This document shows positions 52,469 through 60,047 of a DNA stretch of 64,000 nucleotides, piece by piece. The position numbers and the translations under genes were made by a program. Under the pieces are notes generated by a model, which did not search any database, was not told where the DNA came from, and saw nothing but the letters and a program-made list of their open reading frames with translations. Every line of letters starts with the position of its first letter. Position 1 is the stretch's first letter. The stretch comes from Streptomyces sp. HUAS YS2 (lineage in GTDB: Bacteria > Actinomycetota > Actinomycetes > Streptomycetales > Streptomycetaceae), in contig NZ_CP137573.1 of NCBI RefSeq assembly GCF_033343995.1, positions 6,419,001 to 6,483,000 on the forward strand, given 5' to 3'.

Positions 52469-52594
52469 CGGGCGGCCCGCAACGTACGCGAGGCGCCATA
52501 CGTACGCGCGGCCCGCAACGACCGCGCGGCCCGCAACGACCGCGCGGCCCGGAACGAACGCGCGGCCCGAAAAGACCGCGGGGCCCGGAGGGTG
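52469..52594. repeat. Seven tandem 18-bp repeats
   Basis: The unit CGCGCGGCCCGCAACGAC occurs in seven consecutive copies with few changes; copies three and four are identical. In one plus-strand frame it would read as repeats of Ala-Arg-Asn-Asp-Arg-Ala, but that frame overlaps the MerR stop and the end of the opposite gene and has no independent support. The last unit is part of the terminator that follows. Confidence 0.85.
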
Positions 52595-52617
52595 ATCACC
52601 CTTCGGGCCCCGCGGTC
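52574..52617. terminator. Bidirectional terminator between MerR and siderophore-protein genes
   Basis: A nearly perfect 22-bp dyad (52574-52595 with 52596-52617, one mismatch) has AGGGTGATCACCCT at its centre. Confidence 0.8.
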
Positions 52618-52635
52618 ACGCCGCACGACCGGGAA

Positions 52636-53475
52636 TCAGCCGCGCTCCTGCTCCTGCTCCACCCGGTCGTTCCACTCGCGCTTGATCGCGCGCCACGCCT
52701 CGTCCGTCTTGCCCAGACGCCAGTAGCCCGAGATCGAGAGCCGCTCGCGCGGCACCTCGCGGTCCAGGCGCAGGTGGCGGCGGAGCTCCTTCACCGCGGC
52801 TGCCTCGCCGTGGACGAAGACGTGGACGTCCCCCGGCGGGAACCGGAGGTCCCTGACCGCCTCGACCAGGGCCTCGCCCACCGGCCGCGCCCCGCGGTGC
52901 AGCCAGGTCACCGCGACGCCGTCCGCGGTGGCGAGCTTCTGCTCCTCCGCCGCGTCGGCGACCTCCACGAAGGCGTGCACCCGCGCCCCGGCCGGCAGTC
53001 GCTCCAGCGACGCCGCGATCGCCGGGAGCGCGCTCTCGTCGCCCGCCAACAGGTGCCAGTCCGCCGCCGTGTCCGGCGCGTAACCGCCGCCCGGGCCGAG
53101 GAACCGCACGGTCTCGCCCTCGGTCGCGCGGGCCGCCCACGGCCCGGCGAGACCCTCGTCGCCGTGCACCACGAAGTCGACCGTCAGCTCGCGGTGTTCC
53201 GGGTCCCAGGCGCGCACCGTGTACGTCCGCGTGGTCGGCCACTGCTCGCGCGGGAACTCCGCCCGGATGCGGTCCATGTCGAACGGCTCCGGGTACGTCA
53301 CGCCGTCGGCGCCGAACAGCAGCTTGATGTAGTGGTCGGTGTGCTCGCCGAGCTCGAACTCCGCCAGGCCCTCGCCACCCAGCACGATGCGCACCATGTG
53401 CGGAGTGATCCGCTCCGTACGCACCACGCGGGCCTCGTGGGCCTTCGGTGCCTTCCGTGCCGGCTGCTCTGCCAC
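52636..53475 (-). CDS. Siderophore-interacting protein (FAD-dependent ferric reductase family)
   Basis: The 279-residue protein is of the SIP/ViuB family, which reduces ferric iron from imported siderophores in the cytosol. It has an FAD-binding domain (about 15-130) with WPTTRTYTVRAWD and a C-terminal NAD(P)H-type domain (LLAGDESALPAIAASLERLP and the conserved GYWRLGKTDEAWRA at the end). It is preceded by a perfect iron box 22 bases upstream. It stands alone; no siderophore transport genes are adjacent. Confidence 0.92.
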   Translation of the reverse strand: MAEQPARKAPKAHEARVVRTERITPHMVRIVLGGEGLAEFELGEHTDHYIKLLFGADGVTYPEPFDMDRIRAEFPREQWPTTRTYTVRAWDPEHRELTVDFVVHGDEGLAGPWAARATEGETVRFLGPGGGYAPDTAADWHLLAGDESALPAIAASLERLPAGARVHAFVEVADAAEEQKLATADGVAVTWLHRGARPVGEALVEAVRDLRFPPGDVHVFVHGEAAAVKELRRHLRLDREVPRERLSISGYWRLGKTDEAWRAIKREWNDRVEQEQERG

Positions 53476-53496
53476 GACGGTCTCCCTGTTTCGGAT

Positions 53497-53514
53497 ACTT
53501 AGGCTTGCCTAAGT
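53497..53514 (-). promoter_or_regulatory. Iron box (DmdR/IdeR operator)
   Basis: ACTTAGGCTTGCCTAAGT is a perfect 8+8 palindrome with a TT centre that carries the TTAGGC/GCCTAA arms of the DmdR1 iron box. It lies in the promoter of the siderophore-interacting gene, which should be derepressed when iron is low. Confidence 0.87.
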
Positions 53515-53521
53515 TAGCACC

Positions 53522-54442
53522 TCAGGCCCGCAATGTGGACAGCACCCGGCCGACCGCACCGCCCAGACCCCAGCGGGCCACCAGTGCCTCGAGCAGCTCC
53601 GGATCGGCCGGCGCCGTCGGCAGCGCCGGGTCGAACTCGGGCAGCGCCACGTCACCGGCGACCCGGACCACCTTCGGTGCCACGTCCAGGTACTCCGCCG
53701 CCTCCAGGATCCCGCGCCGCTTGGCCGGCGTCAGCTTCGACTTCGGGTCGGCCGCCGCCGCGCGGACCCCGGCCAGGTCCCCGTACTCCGTGATCAGCTG
53801 CGCGGCCGTCTTCTCGCCGATGCCCTTCACGCCCGGCAGTCCGTCGCTCGCGTCGCCGCGGAGCGCGGCGAAGTCCGCGTACTGGTCCGGCCGGACCCCG
53901 TACTTCGTGGCGATCAGCTCCGCGTCCACCAGGTCGCAGTCGCCGACGCCCTTGCGCGGGTACAGCACCCGCACGCCGCGCGCGTCGTCCACGAGCTGGA
54001 ACAGGTCCCGGTCGCCGGTCACGATGTCCACCGGGCCCTTCGCCCGGCCCGCCAGCGTGCCGATGACGTCGTCCGCCTCGTACTCCTCGGCGCCGATCCG
54101 GGGGATGCCGAGCGCCGCGAGGACCGCCTCGATGATCGGCACCTGGGGCGCCAGCGTGTCCGGGATCTCCTCCTCGTCCGGGCCCACCGGGGTCTCCTCG
54201 GCCACGCGGTGCGCCTTGTACGACGGGATCAGGTCCACCCGCCACTGGGGCCGCCAGTCCGCGTCCCAGCAGGCCACCAGGTCGTCCGGGTGGTGGTCCT
54301 GGACGAGCCGGGCGATGAAGTCGAGGAGGCCGCGCACCGCGTTCACCGGCGTGCCGTCCGGGGCCCGGACCGAGTCGGGCACGCCGAAGTACGCGCGGAA
54401 GTAGAGGGAGGCGGTGTCGAGGAGCATCAGGCGTCGCGTCAC
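53522..54442 (-). CDS. 5'-3' exonuclease (FEN-1/Pol I exonuclease-like)
   Basis: The 306-residue stand-alone flap endonuclease resembles the N-terminal domain of DNA polymerase I. Metal ligands are in MLLDTASLYFRAYFG, EEYEADDVIGTLAG and IVTGDRDLFQLV, and there is an H3TH DNA-binding motif with LRGDASDGLPGVKGIGEKTA. It would process RNA primers and flaps in replication and repair. The GTG at 54442 is chosen; a -10-like CATCAT lies 6 bases upstream of it with a TTGTC element at the DNA-damage spacing, so it is perhaps leaderless. It is divergent from the betaine transporter operon. Confidence 0.9.
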   Translation of the reverse strand: MTRRLMLLDTASLYFRAYFGVPDSVRAPDGTPVNAVRGLLDFIARLVQDHHPDDLVACWDADWRPQWRVDLIPSYKAHRVAEETPVGPDEEEIPDTLAPQVPIIEAVLAALGIPRIGAEEYEADDVIGTLAGRAKGPVDIVTGDRDLFQLVDDARGVRVLYPRKGVGDCDLVDAELIATKYGVRPDQYADFAALRGDASDGLPGVKGIGEKTAAQLITEYGDLAGVRAAAADPKSKLTPAKRRGILEAAEYLDVAPKVVRVAGDVALPEFDPALPTAPADPELLEALVARWGLGGAVGRVLSTLRA

Positions 54443-54448
54443 ACCCCG

Positions 54449-54471
54449 ATGATGCCGCACCCCACAGACAA
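54449..54471 (-). promoter_or_regulatory. Weak PafBC/RecA-NDp-like promoter of the exonuclease
   Basis: On the minus strand TTGTCT-GTG-N8-CATCAT has the exact TTGTC and GTG parts and correct spacing but a C in place of the first T of the -10. The start codon begins six bases after the -10. Confidence 0.42.
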
Positions 54472-54496
54472 CGCCGGGCGGTTCCACGCCCACGCC

Positions 54497-54510
54497 GTGA
54501 CCCCGGTCAC
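54497..54510. promoter_or_regulatory. Crp-type dyad GTGACCCCGGTCAC
   Basis: The perfect 6+6 inverted repeat has the same arms as the element at 20123-20136 and fits GTG-N6-GNCAC. It lies in the gap between the divergent exonuclease and betaine transporter genes. Confidence 0.55.
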
Positions 54511-54694
54511 CTTCGCGTTTGCCCGGCGGCGGCCCGGGCAGGCGCGGGCTCGGAGCGGACCCCGTACGGGATTCAACGGTACGAACCGAAATGAGTCACC
54601 CACCGGGCAGCCGCGGGCCGATCCCGCCCCGCTCCACGGCCCGGCGACCGCGGGGGATGCCAGGCCGTTTTTCGTTGCTACGCGTGAGGTGTAT

Positions 54695-55780
54695 GTGTCC
54701 AGGCTCCAGGCCGACCACCTGTACAAGGTGTTCGGCAGACGACCCGGCGAGGCCGTCGAGAAACTCGCCCGAGGGGCGGATCGCGACGAGCTGCGCTCCG
54801 ACGGCACGACCGCGGCCGTGATCGACGCGTCCTTCGTCGTCGAACCCGGCCAGATCTTCGTCGTGATGGGTCTGTCAGGATCCGGGAAGTCCACCCTGCT
54901 GCGCATGCTCAACGGGCTCCTGGAGCCCACCTCGGGCCGCGTCCTGTTCGACGGCGAGGACGTCACCGCGCTCAGCGCCCGTGACCTGCGCGCCGTGCGC
55001 TCCAAGAAGATCAGCATGGTCTTCCAGCACTTCGCCCTGTTCCCGCACCGCAACGTCCTCGAGAACGCCGCGTACGGCCTGGAGGTCCAGGGCGTCCCGC
55101 GCGCGGAGCGCGAGAAGCGCGCCGCCGAGGCGCTGGAGCTGTGCGGCCTGGCCGGCTGGGAGAAGTCCTGGCCCGACGAGCTCTCCGGCGGCATGCAGCA
55201 GCGCGTGGGCCTGGCCCGCGCGCTCGCCACCGACGCCGACCTGCTCCTCATGGACGAGTCGTTCAGCGCGCTCGACCCGCTGATCCGCCGCGACATGCAG
55301 GACCAGCTCCTGGAGCTCCAGCAGCGGCTCGGCAAGACCATCGTCTTCATCACGCACGACCTCAACGAGGCCATGCGCCTCGGCGACCGGATCGCGGTGA
55401 TGCGCGACGGCCGGATCGTCCAGCTCGGCACCGCCGAGGACATCCTGCTGCGCCCCGCCGACGACTACGTCGCCTCCTTCATCCAGGACGTCGACCGCTC
55501 GCGGGTCCTCACCGCGGCCGCGGTCATGACCGACCCCGACACGAACGTCGCCGGCGACGCCTGCGGCTGCGAGACCGTGCGCCCCGACACCCCGGTGGCC
55601 GAGCTGTGCGCCGTCAGCGCACGCGTCCCGCACGCCGTCGCCGTCAAGGACGCGAACGGTGCCGTCCTCGGTGTCGTCCCGCAGTCCCGTCTCATCGGCT
55701 TCATCGGCGACGAACAGCGCCCGCCCATGGCCTGCGAAGTCGCGCCCGGCGAGCCCGAGGCGGTGACCGCCGATGCCTAG
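54695..55780 (+). CDS. proV: Glycine betaine/proline-type ABC transporter ATPase
   Basis: The 361-residue ATPase of an osmoprotectant importer has Walker A GLSGSGKST, signature LSGGMQQR, Walker B LLLMDES and the H-loop ITHDLN. The N-terminus (LYKVFGRRPGEAVEKLARG) is that of the ProV/OpuAA group, and the C-terminal part (about 280-345) has CBS-like sequence that in this group senses ionic strength. The GTG at 54695 lies after GTGAGGTG. The permease gene starts within its last eight bases, so the two are coupled. Confidence 0.93.
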   Translation: MSRLQADHLYKVFGRRPGEAVEKLARGADRDELRSDGTTAAVIDASFVVEPGQIFVVMGLSGSGKSTLLRMLNGLLEPTSGRVLFDGEDVTALSARDLRAVRSKKISMVFQHFALFPHRNVLENAAYGLEVQGVPRAEREKRAAEALELCGLAGWEKSWPDELSGGMQQRVGLARALATDADLLLMDESFSALDPLIRRDMQDQLLELQQRLGKTIVFITHDLNEAMRLGDRIAVMRDGRIVQLGTAEDILLRPADDYVASFIQDVDRSRVLTAAAVMTDPDTNVAGDACGCETVRPDTPVAELCAVSARVPHAVAVKDANGAVLGVVPQSRLIGFIGDEQRPPMACEVAPGEPEAVTADA

Positions 55781-58409
55781 GATCCGTCTCGGCGACTGGA
55801 TCGACAGCTCCGTCGACTGGCTCCGCGCCCAGCTCTCCTGGTTCTTCGACGCGATCAGCGCGCTCGTCACCGGCCTGTACGACGGCATCGAGGCCGTCCT
55901 GTCCGCGCCCGCGCCGCTGCTGTTCGCCGGCATCCTCGCCATCGGCGCCTGGTGGCTGCGCGGCCTGACCGCGGGCGTGCTCGCCTTCGCCGGATTCGCG
56001 CTCATCGACTCGATCGAGTTGTGGGACGACGCGATGTCGACCCTTTCCCTGGTGCTCGTCGCGACCCTCGTCACCCTGGCGATCGCGGTCCCGCTCGGCA
56101 TCTGGGCCGCCCGGTCCAAGACGGTCAGCGCCGTGCTGCGCCCCGTCCTGGACTTCATGCAGACGATGCCGGCGATGGTGTACCTGATCCCGGGCATCAT
56201 CTTCTTCGGCGTCGGCGTGGTGCCCGGCATCATCGCCACCATCGTCTTCGCCCTGCCGCCCGGCGTCCGGATGACCGAACTCGGCATCCGCCAGGTCGAC
56301 GGCGAACTGGTCGAGGCGGCCGAGGCGTTCGGCACCACCCCACGCAACACCCTGCTGCGCGTGCAGCTGCCGCTCGCCCTGCCGACGATCATGGCCGGCA
56401 TCAACCAGGTCATCATGCTGGGCCTGTCCATGGTCGTCATCGCCGGCATGGTCGGCGGCGGCGGTCTCGGCGGCGCCGTGTACCGGGCCATCGGCAATGT
56501 CGACATCGGTCTCGGCTTCGAGGCCGGCGTCTCCATCGTCATCCTCGCGATGTACCTCGACCGGATGACCGGCGCGCTCGGCCGCCAGGTCTCGCCGCTC
56601 GGCCGGCGTGCGCTCGCCAAGGCCCGCGCGGCGACGTCGGCGCTCGCCCCGAAGATCTACCAGCACCGCCCGCAGCCCGTCACCGCCCTCGTCGGCGTCG
56701 TGATCCTGGCGCTCGTCGCCGGCGGCATGGGCTTCCTCGGCGGCGGCAAGTCCGCCTCCGACGCGGCCGACGCCACGAACGTCGGCCAGGGCAAGAAGCT
56801 CTCCGTCGGCTACATCCCGTGGGACGAGGGCATCGCCTCCACCTTCCTCTGGAAGGAGCTCCTGGAACGGCGCGGCTTCGAGGTCGACACCAAGCAGCTG
56901 GAGGCCGGTTCGCTCTACACCGGCCTGGCCGGCGGCCAGATCGACTTCCAGACCGACTCCTGGCTGCCCGTCACCCACGCCCAGTACTGGGACAAGTACA
57001 AGAACCAGCTGGAGGACATGGGCTCCTGGTACGGCCCCACCTCCCTGGAGCTGTCCGTCCCCTCGTACATGAAGGGCGTCGACTCGCTCGACGACCTCAA
57101 GGGCAAGTCCGGCCAGTTCAAGGGCCGCATCATCGGCATCGAGCCGAGCGCCGGAATGATGGGCATCCTCAAGGACAAGGTCCTCAAGGACTACGGCCTG
57201 GAGGGTGAGTACAAGGTCGTCGACGGCTCCACGCCCGGCATGCTCGCCGAGCTGAAGCGCGCGTACGACAAGAAGGAACCGGTCGTCGTCACCCTCTGGT
57301 CGCCGCACTGGGCCTACTCCACGTACGACCTGAAGAAGCTGAAGGACCCCAAGGGCTCCTGGGGCAAGGGCGACGGCGTCCACACCCTGGCCCGCAAGGG
57401 CTTCGCCGCCGAGAACCCCGAGGCCGGGGCCTGGCTCAAGAACTTCAAGATGACCGAGCAGCAGCTCACCGGTCTCGAGGCGAAGATCCAGGAGACCGGC
57501 AAGGGCAAGGAGCAGGAGGCCGTCCGCGCCTGGCTGAAGGAGAACCCGGGCCTGGCCGACAAGTGGACCCCTGTGTCCAAGGCCGCCAAAGGAGCCGCGG
57601 GCGGCGGCAAGGACGAGCGTGCCCGTCCGCTGAACGTCGCCTGGTTCCCCTGGGAGGAGGACATCGCCGCCACGTACCTGTGGAAGGCGGTCCTGGAGGA
57701 GCGCGGGTACAAGCTCAACCTCAAGCAGTTCGAGGTCGGGCCGATGTACGCCGCCATGTCCCGCGGACAGATCGACGTCCAGTTCGACGGCTGGCTGCCG
57801 AACACCCAGAAGAACTACTGGGACCAGTACGGCGACAAGCTGACCGACCTCGGCCCCTGGTACAGCCCCACCTCCCTGGAGGTTGCGGTGCCGTCGTACG
57901 TCAAGGACGTGAAGACGCTCGAGGACCTGAAGGGCAAGGGCGACCGCTTCAAGGGCCGGATCGTCGGCATCGAGCCGGGCACCGGCGTCATGGGCCTGGT
58001 CAAGGACAAGGTGCTGCCCGGCTACGGCCTGGACGAGGAGTACAAGGTCGTCGACGGCTCCACCCCGGGCATGCTCGCCGAACTGCGCCGCGCCTACCAG
58101 GCGAAGGAGCCGATCGCCGTCCTGCTGTGGACCCCGCACTGGGCGTACAGCGAGTACGGGATGACGAAGCTCGCCGACTCCAAGAAGCTGTTCGGCGAGG
58201 GCGACAAGATCCACACCGTCTCCAGCACGTCCTTCCCGAAGCAGTACCCGCAGCTGGCGAAGTGGTTCAAGAACTTCAAGCTCGACGAGCGGCAGCTCGC
58301 CGGCCTGGAGAACGAGATCACCAAGCGCGGCAAGGGCCACGAGGACGAGGCCGTGAAGGCATGGATGGCGGAGAACCCGGGCATCGCGGACCGCATGGCC
58401 CCGCGGTGA
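55773..58409 (+). CDS. Betaine-type ABC permease fused to two tandem OpuAC substrate-binding domains
   Basis: The 878-residue protein joins all non-ATPase parts of an importer. Residues about 1-290 are a ProW-type permease (EAA loop: EAAEAFGTTPRNTLLRVQLPLALP). A further membrane helix (about 312-332) leads outside to two OpuAC-type binding domains, about 345-610 and 625-875. Both keep the Trp-rich cage motifs: LWSPHWAYS and LWTPHWAYS, and TDSWLPVTHAQYW and FDGWLPNTQKNYW. Each dimeric transporter would then show four binding domains. The ATG overlaps the ATPase gene end. The likely substrate is glycine betaine or a similar quaternary amine, for osmotic protection. Confidence 0.92.
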   Translation: MPRIRLGDWIDSSVDWLRAQLSWFFDAISALVTGLYDGIEAVLSAPAPLLFAGILAIGAWWLRGLTAGVLAFAGFALIDSIELWDDAMSTLSLVLVATLVTLAIAVPLGIWAARSKTVSAVLRPVLDFMQTMPAMVYLIPGIIFFGVGVVPGIIATIVFALPPGVRMTELGIRQVDGELVEAAEAFGTTPRNTLLRVQLPLALPTIMAGINQVIMLGLSMVVIAGMVGGGGLGGAVYRAIGNVDIGLGFEAGVSIVILAMYLDRMTGALGRQVSPLGRRALAKARAATSALAPKIYQHRPQPVTALVGVVILALVAGGMGFLGGGKSASDAADATNVGQGKKLSVGYIPWDEGIASTFLWKELLERRGFEVDTKQLEAGSLYTGLAGGQIDFQTDSWLPVTHAQYWDKYKNQLEDMGSWYGPTSLELSVPSYMKGVDSLDDLKGKSGQFKGRIIGIEPSAGMMGILKDKVLKDYGLEGEYKVVDGSTPGMLAELKRAYDKKEPVVVTLWSPHWAYSTYDLKKLKDPKGSWGKGDGVHTLARKGFAAENPEAGAWLKNFKMTEQQLTGLEAKIQETGKGKEQEAVRAWLKENPGLADKWTPVSKAAKGAAGGGKDERARPLNVAWFPWEEDIAATYLWKAVLEERGYKLNLKQFEVGPMYAAMSRGQIDVQFDGWLPNTQKNYWDQYGDKLTDLGPWYSPTSLEVAVPSYVKDVKTLEDLKGKGDRFKGRIVGIEPGTGVMGLVKDKVLPGYGLDEEYKVVDGSTPGMLAELRRAYQAKEPIAVLLWTPHWAYSEYGMTKLADSKKLFGEGDKIHTVSSTSFPKQYPQLAKWFKNFKLDERQLAGLENEITKRGKGHEDEAVKAWMAENPGIADRMAPR

Positions 58410-58475
58410 CCCGTTCCGCCGACCCCTCGTAGCGCCCCTCACCCGCTGTGTGAGCCCCCGCGACGCCACGCCCGA

Positions 58476-58503
58476 GCGGCCGGACCCTTCCCGGGCCGGC
58501 CGC
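58476..58503 (+). terminator. Hairpin after the transporter operon
   Basis: GCGGCCGG (58476-58483) pairs with CCGGCCGC (58496-58503). It is a modest terminator candidate in the 283-base gap before the XRE gene. The rest of this gap has a short repeated ACGT/GAGTACG-rich stretch (about 58604-58640) that may be an operator of the XRE protein. Confidence 0.5.
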
Positions 58504-58692
58504 ACACGCGCGGTGTTCGTGCGTCCACCCTCCGGCACCGGATACCGGACGAATCCCGCAGCACACGATTCCCGGCCCCAAAGCTGCGTAAGGTGCAGGT
58601 AACCGATGAGTACGTATGACGCGTACACGTGACGAGTACGGGACCTGTACCACCGCCGACGGGCACGACGGGATCGGGAGGGAGCCGCAGTC

Positions 58693-59247
58693 ATGGACGA
58701 CAAGGAATCGCCACGGGTGGGCACAGCGGTCAGGAAGCGCCGCCGGGCACTGGAACTCACCCTGGCCGTCGTCGCCTCGCGCAGCGGCCTGTCCGTGCCC
58801 TTCCTCAGCCAGATCGAGAACGAGCGCGCCCGCCCCAGCATGCGCTCGCTGCAGCTGGTCGCCGAGGCCCTGGAGACCACCGCCACCGCGCTGCTCGCCG
58901 CCGCCGACTCCGCCAGGACCGTCGACGTCGTACGGGCCGGTGAACACCTCGAGCAGATGCCCGAGGGGGTACGGCCCCTGGTACGCGGTCACCACCAGCT
59001 GCACGCGGTGGAGTTCACCGGCGAGCAGGAGGCCGGGCGCGAGTACCAGCACCGCAACGACGAGATCCTGTACGTCGCCGACGGCTCGGTCGAGGTCGAG
59101 GCGGAGGGCCGCGCCTACCGGCTGGAGCGCGGCGACGCGCTGCATCTGACCGGCGGGGTGCGCCACCGCTGGCGCGCGACCGGACCGGACACCCGGCTCC
59201 TGGTCGTCGCCGTCGCCGACCACATCGAGGCGACGGAACCCGACTGA
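58693..59247 (+). CDS. XRE-family regulator with cupin sensor domain
   Basis: The 184-residue protein has an HTH_3 domain (about 9-65: VGTAVRKRRRALELTLAVVASRSGLSVPFLSQIENER) and a C-terminal cupin (about 105-175) with the metal-type HRNDEILYVADGSVEVEAEG and LHLTGGVRHRW. Such regulators often control amine or amino-acid metabolism. The ATG has GGGAGGGAGCC upstream. Its stop overlaps the next start (TGATG), so it is coupled to the BtuF-like gene. Confidence 0.9.
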   Translation: MDDKESPRVGTAVRKRRRALELTLAVVASRSGLSVPFLSQIENERARPSMRSLQLVAEALETTATALLAAADSARTVDVVRAGEHLEQMPEGVRPLVRGHHQLHAVEFTGEQEAGREYQHRNDEILYVADGSVEVEAEGRAYRLERGDALHLTGGVRHRWRATGPDTRLLVVAVADHIEATEPD

Positions 59248-60047
59248 TGCGGGTCGTCTCCCTGGTCCCGTCCCTGACGGAGGCCATCGCCGTCACGGCG
59301 GCGGCAGCGGCCCGCCCCCGAGCTCACGGCTCCGCTCGAGCAGGGGGGACCCCCATCGGCCTGCTCGCCGGCGTCACCGACTGGTGCACCCACCCCGCCG
59401 ACCTCGGCGGCGCGGTCCGGATCGGCGGCACGAAGAACCCCGACGTCGCCGCGATCGTCGCACTGCGGCCGGACCTCGTCGTCGCCAACGAGGAGGAGAA
59501 CCGGGAGCCCGACCTGGCCGCGCTGCGTGCCGCCGGGCTCGACGTCCTGGTCACCGAGATCCGGACGCTGCCGCAGGCGCTCGCCGAACTGCAACGCGTC
59601 CTGCGGGCCTGCGGCCTGCCGCCCCGGCCGGACTGGCTGGTGGAGGCGGAGGCGGCGTGGGCGGACGACGCGGCACCGAAGGACGCGCCGGACCCCTCGT
59701 ACCGTGCCGTCGTGCCGATCTGGCGGCGCCCCTGGATGGTCCTCGGCCGGGACACCTTCGCCGGCGACCTGCTCGCCCGGCTCGGCGTCCGCCAGCTGTA
59801 CGCGGACCACCCCGAGCGCTACCCGAGGATCCCGCTCGACGAGCTGAACCGCGCCGGCGCCGACCTCGTCGTGCTGCCCGACGAGCCGTACCGCTTCACC
59901 GCGGACGACGGCCCCGAGGCCTTCCCCGGTCTGCCCGCCGCGCTCGTCGGCGGCCGCCACCTCACGTGGTACGGGCCGTCCCTGGCCGAGGCGCACCGGG
60001 AGCTGAGCCGGGAGCTGCGTCGGGCCGTGGCAGCAGTGCGCCGCTGA
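59247..60047 (+). CDS. Cytosolic BtuF-like helical-backbone metal-receptor protein
   Basis: The 266-residue protein has the fold of cobalamin/siderophore ABC binding proteins (VVSLVPSLTEAI, VTDWCTHPADLG, ALRPDLVVANEEENREPD) but has no signal peptide. A stretch at residues 19-34 (Ala run, then RPRAHGSARAGGTP) interrupts the usual SLTEA...GVT(D) segment and corresponds to an inserted repeat-like element in the DNA. The function of such soluble homologues is unknown; binding a corrinoid, haem or a small ligand is possible. Its last 86 bases overlap the opposite TDT transporter gene. Confidence 0.82.
   Translation: MRVVSLVPSLTEAIAVTAAAAARPRAHGSARAGGTPIGLLAGVTDWCTHPADLGGAVRIGGTKNPDVAAIVALRPDLVVANEEENREPDLAALRAAGLDVLVTEIRTLPQALAELQRVLRACGLPPRPDWLVEAEAAWADDAAPKDAPDPSYRAVVPIWRRPWMVLGRDTFAGDLLARLGVRQLYADHPERYPRIPLDELNRAGADLVVLPDEPYRFTADDGPEAFPGLPAALVGGRHLTWYGPSLAEAHRELSRELRRAVAAVRR
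59314..59354 (+). repeat. Palindromic repeat-like element inside a coding sequence
   Basis: The stretch begins GCCCCCGAGCTC, runs through GCTCGAGCAGGGGGG and ends in ACCCCC. It resembles short GC-rich palindromic elements that recur in Streptomyces intergenic regions. It lies in frame within the BtuF-like gene and adds about 14-16 residues. Identification as a repeat family is from memory and needs a genome search. Confidence 0.5.

Noticed and set aside
52382..52726. Open frame through the 18-bp repeats coding for an Arg/Ala-rich peptide
   Set aside because: It starts inside the MerR stop, crosses a terminator and runs into the opposite gene. I keep the repeats as DNA repeats, not as a gene, but list translation as a test.
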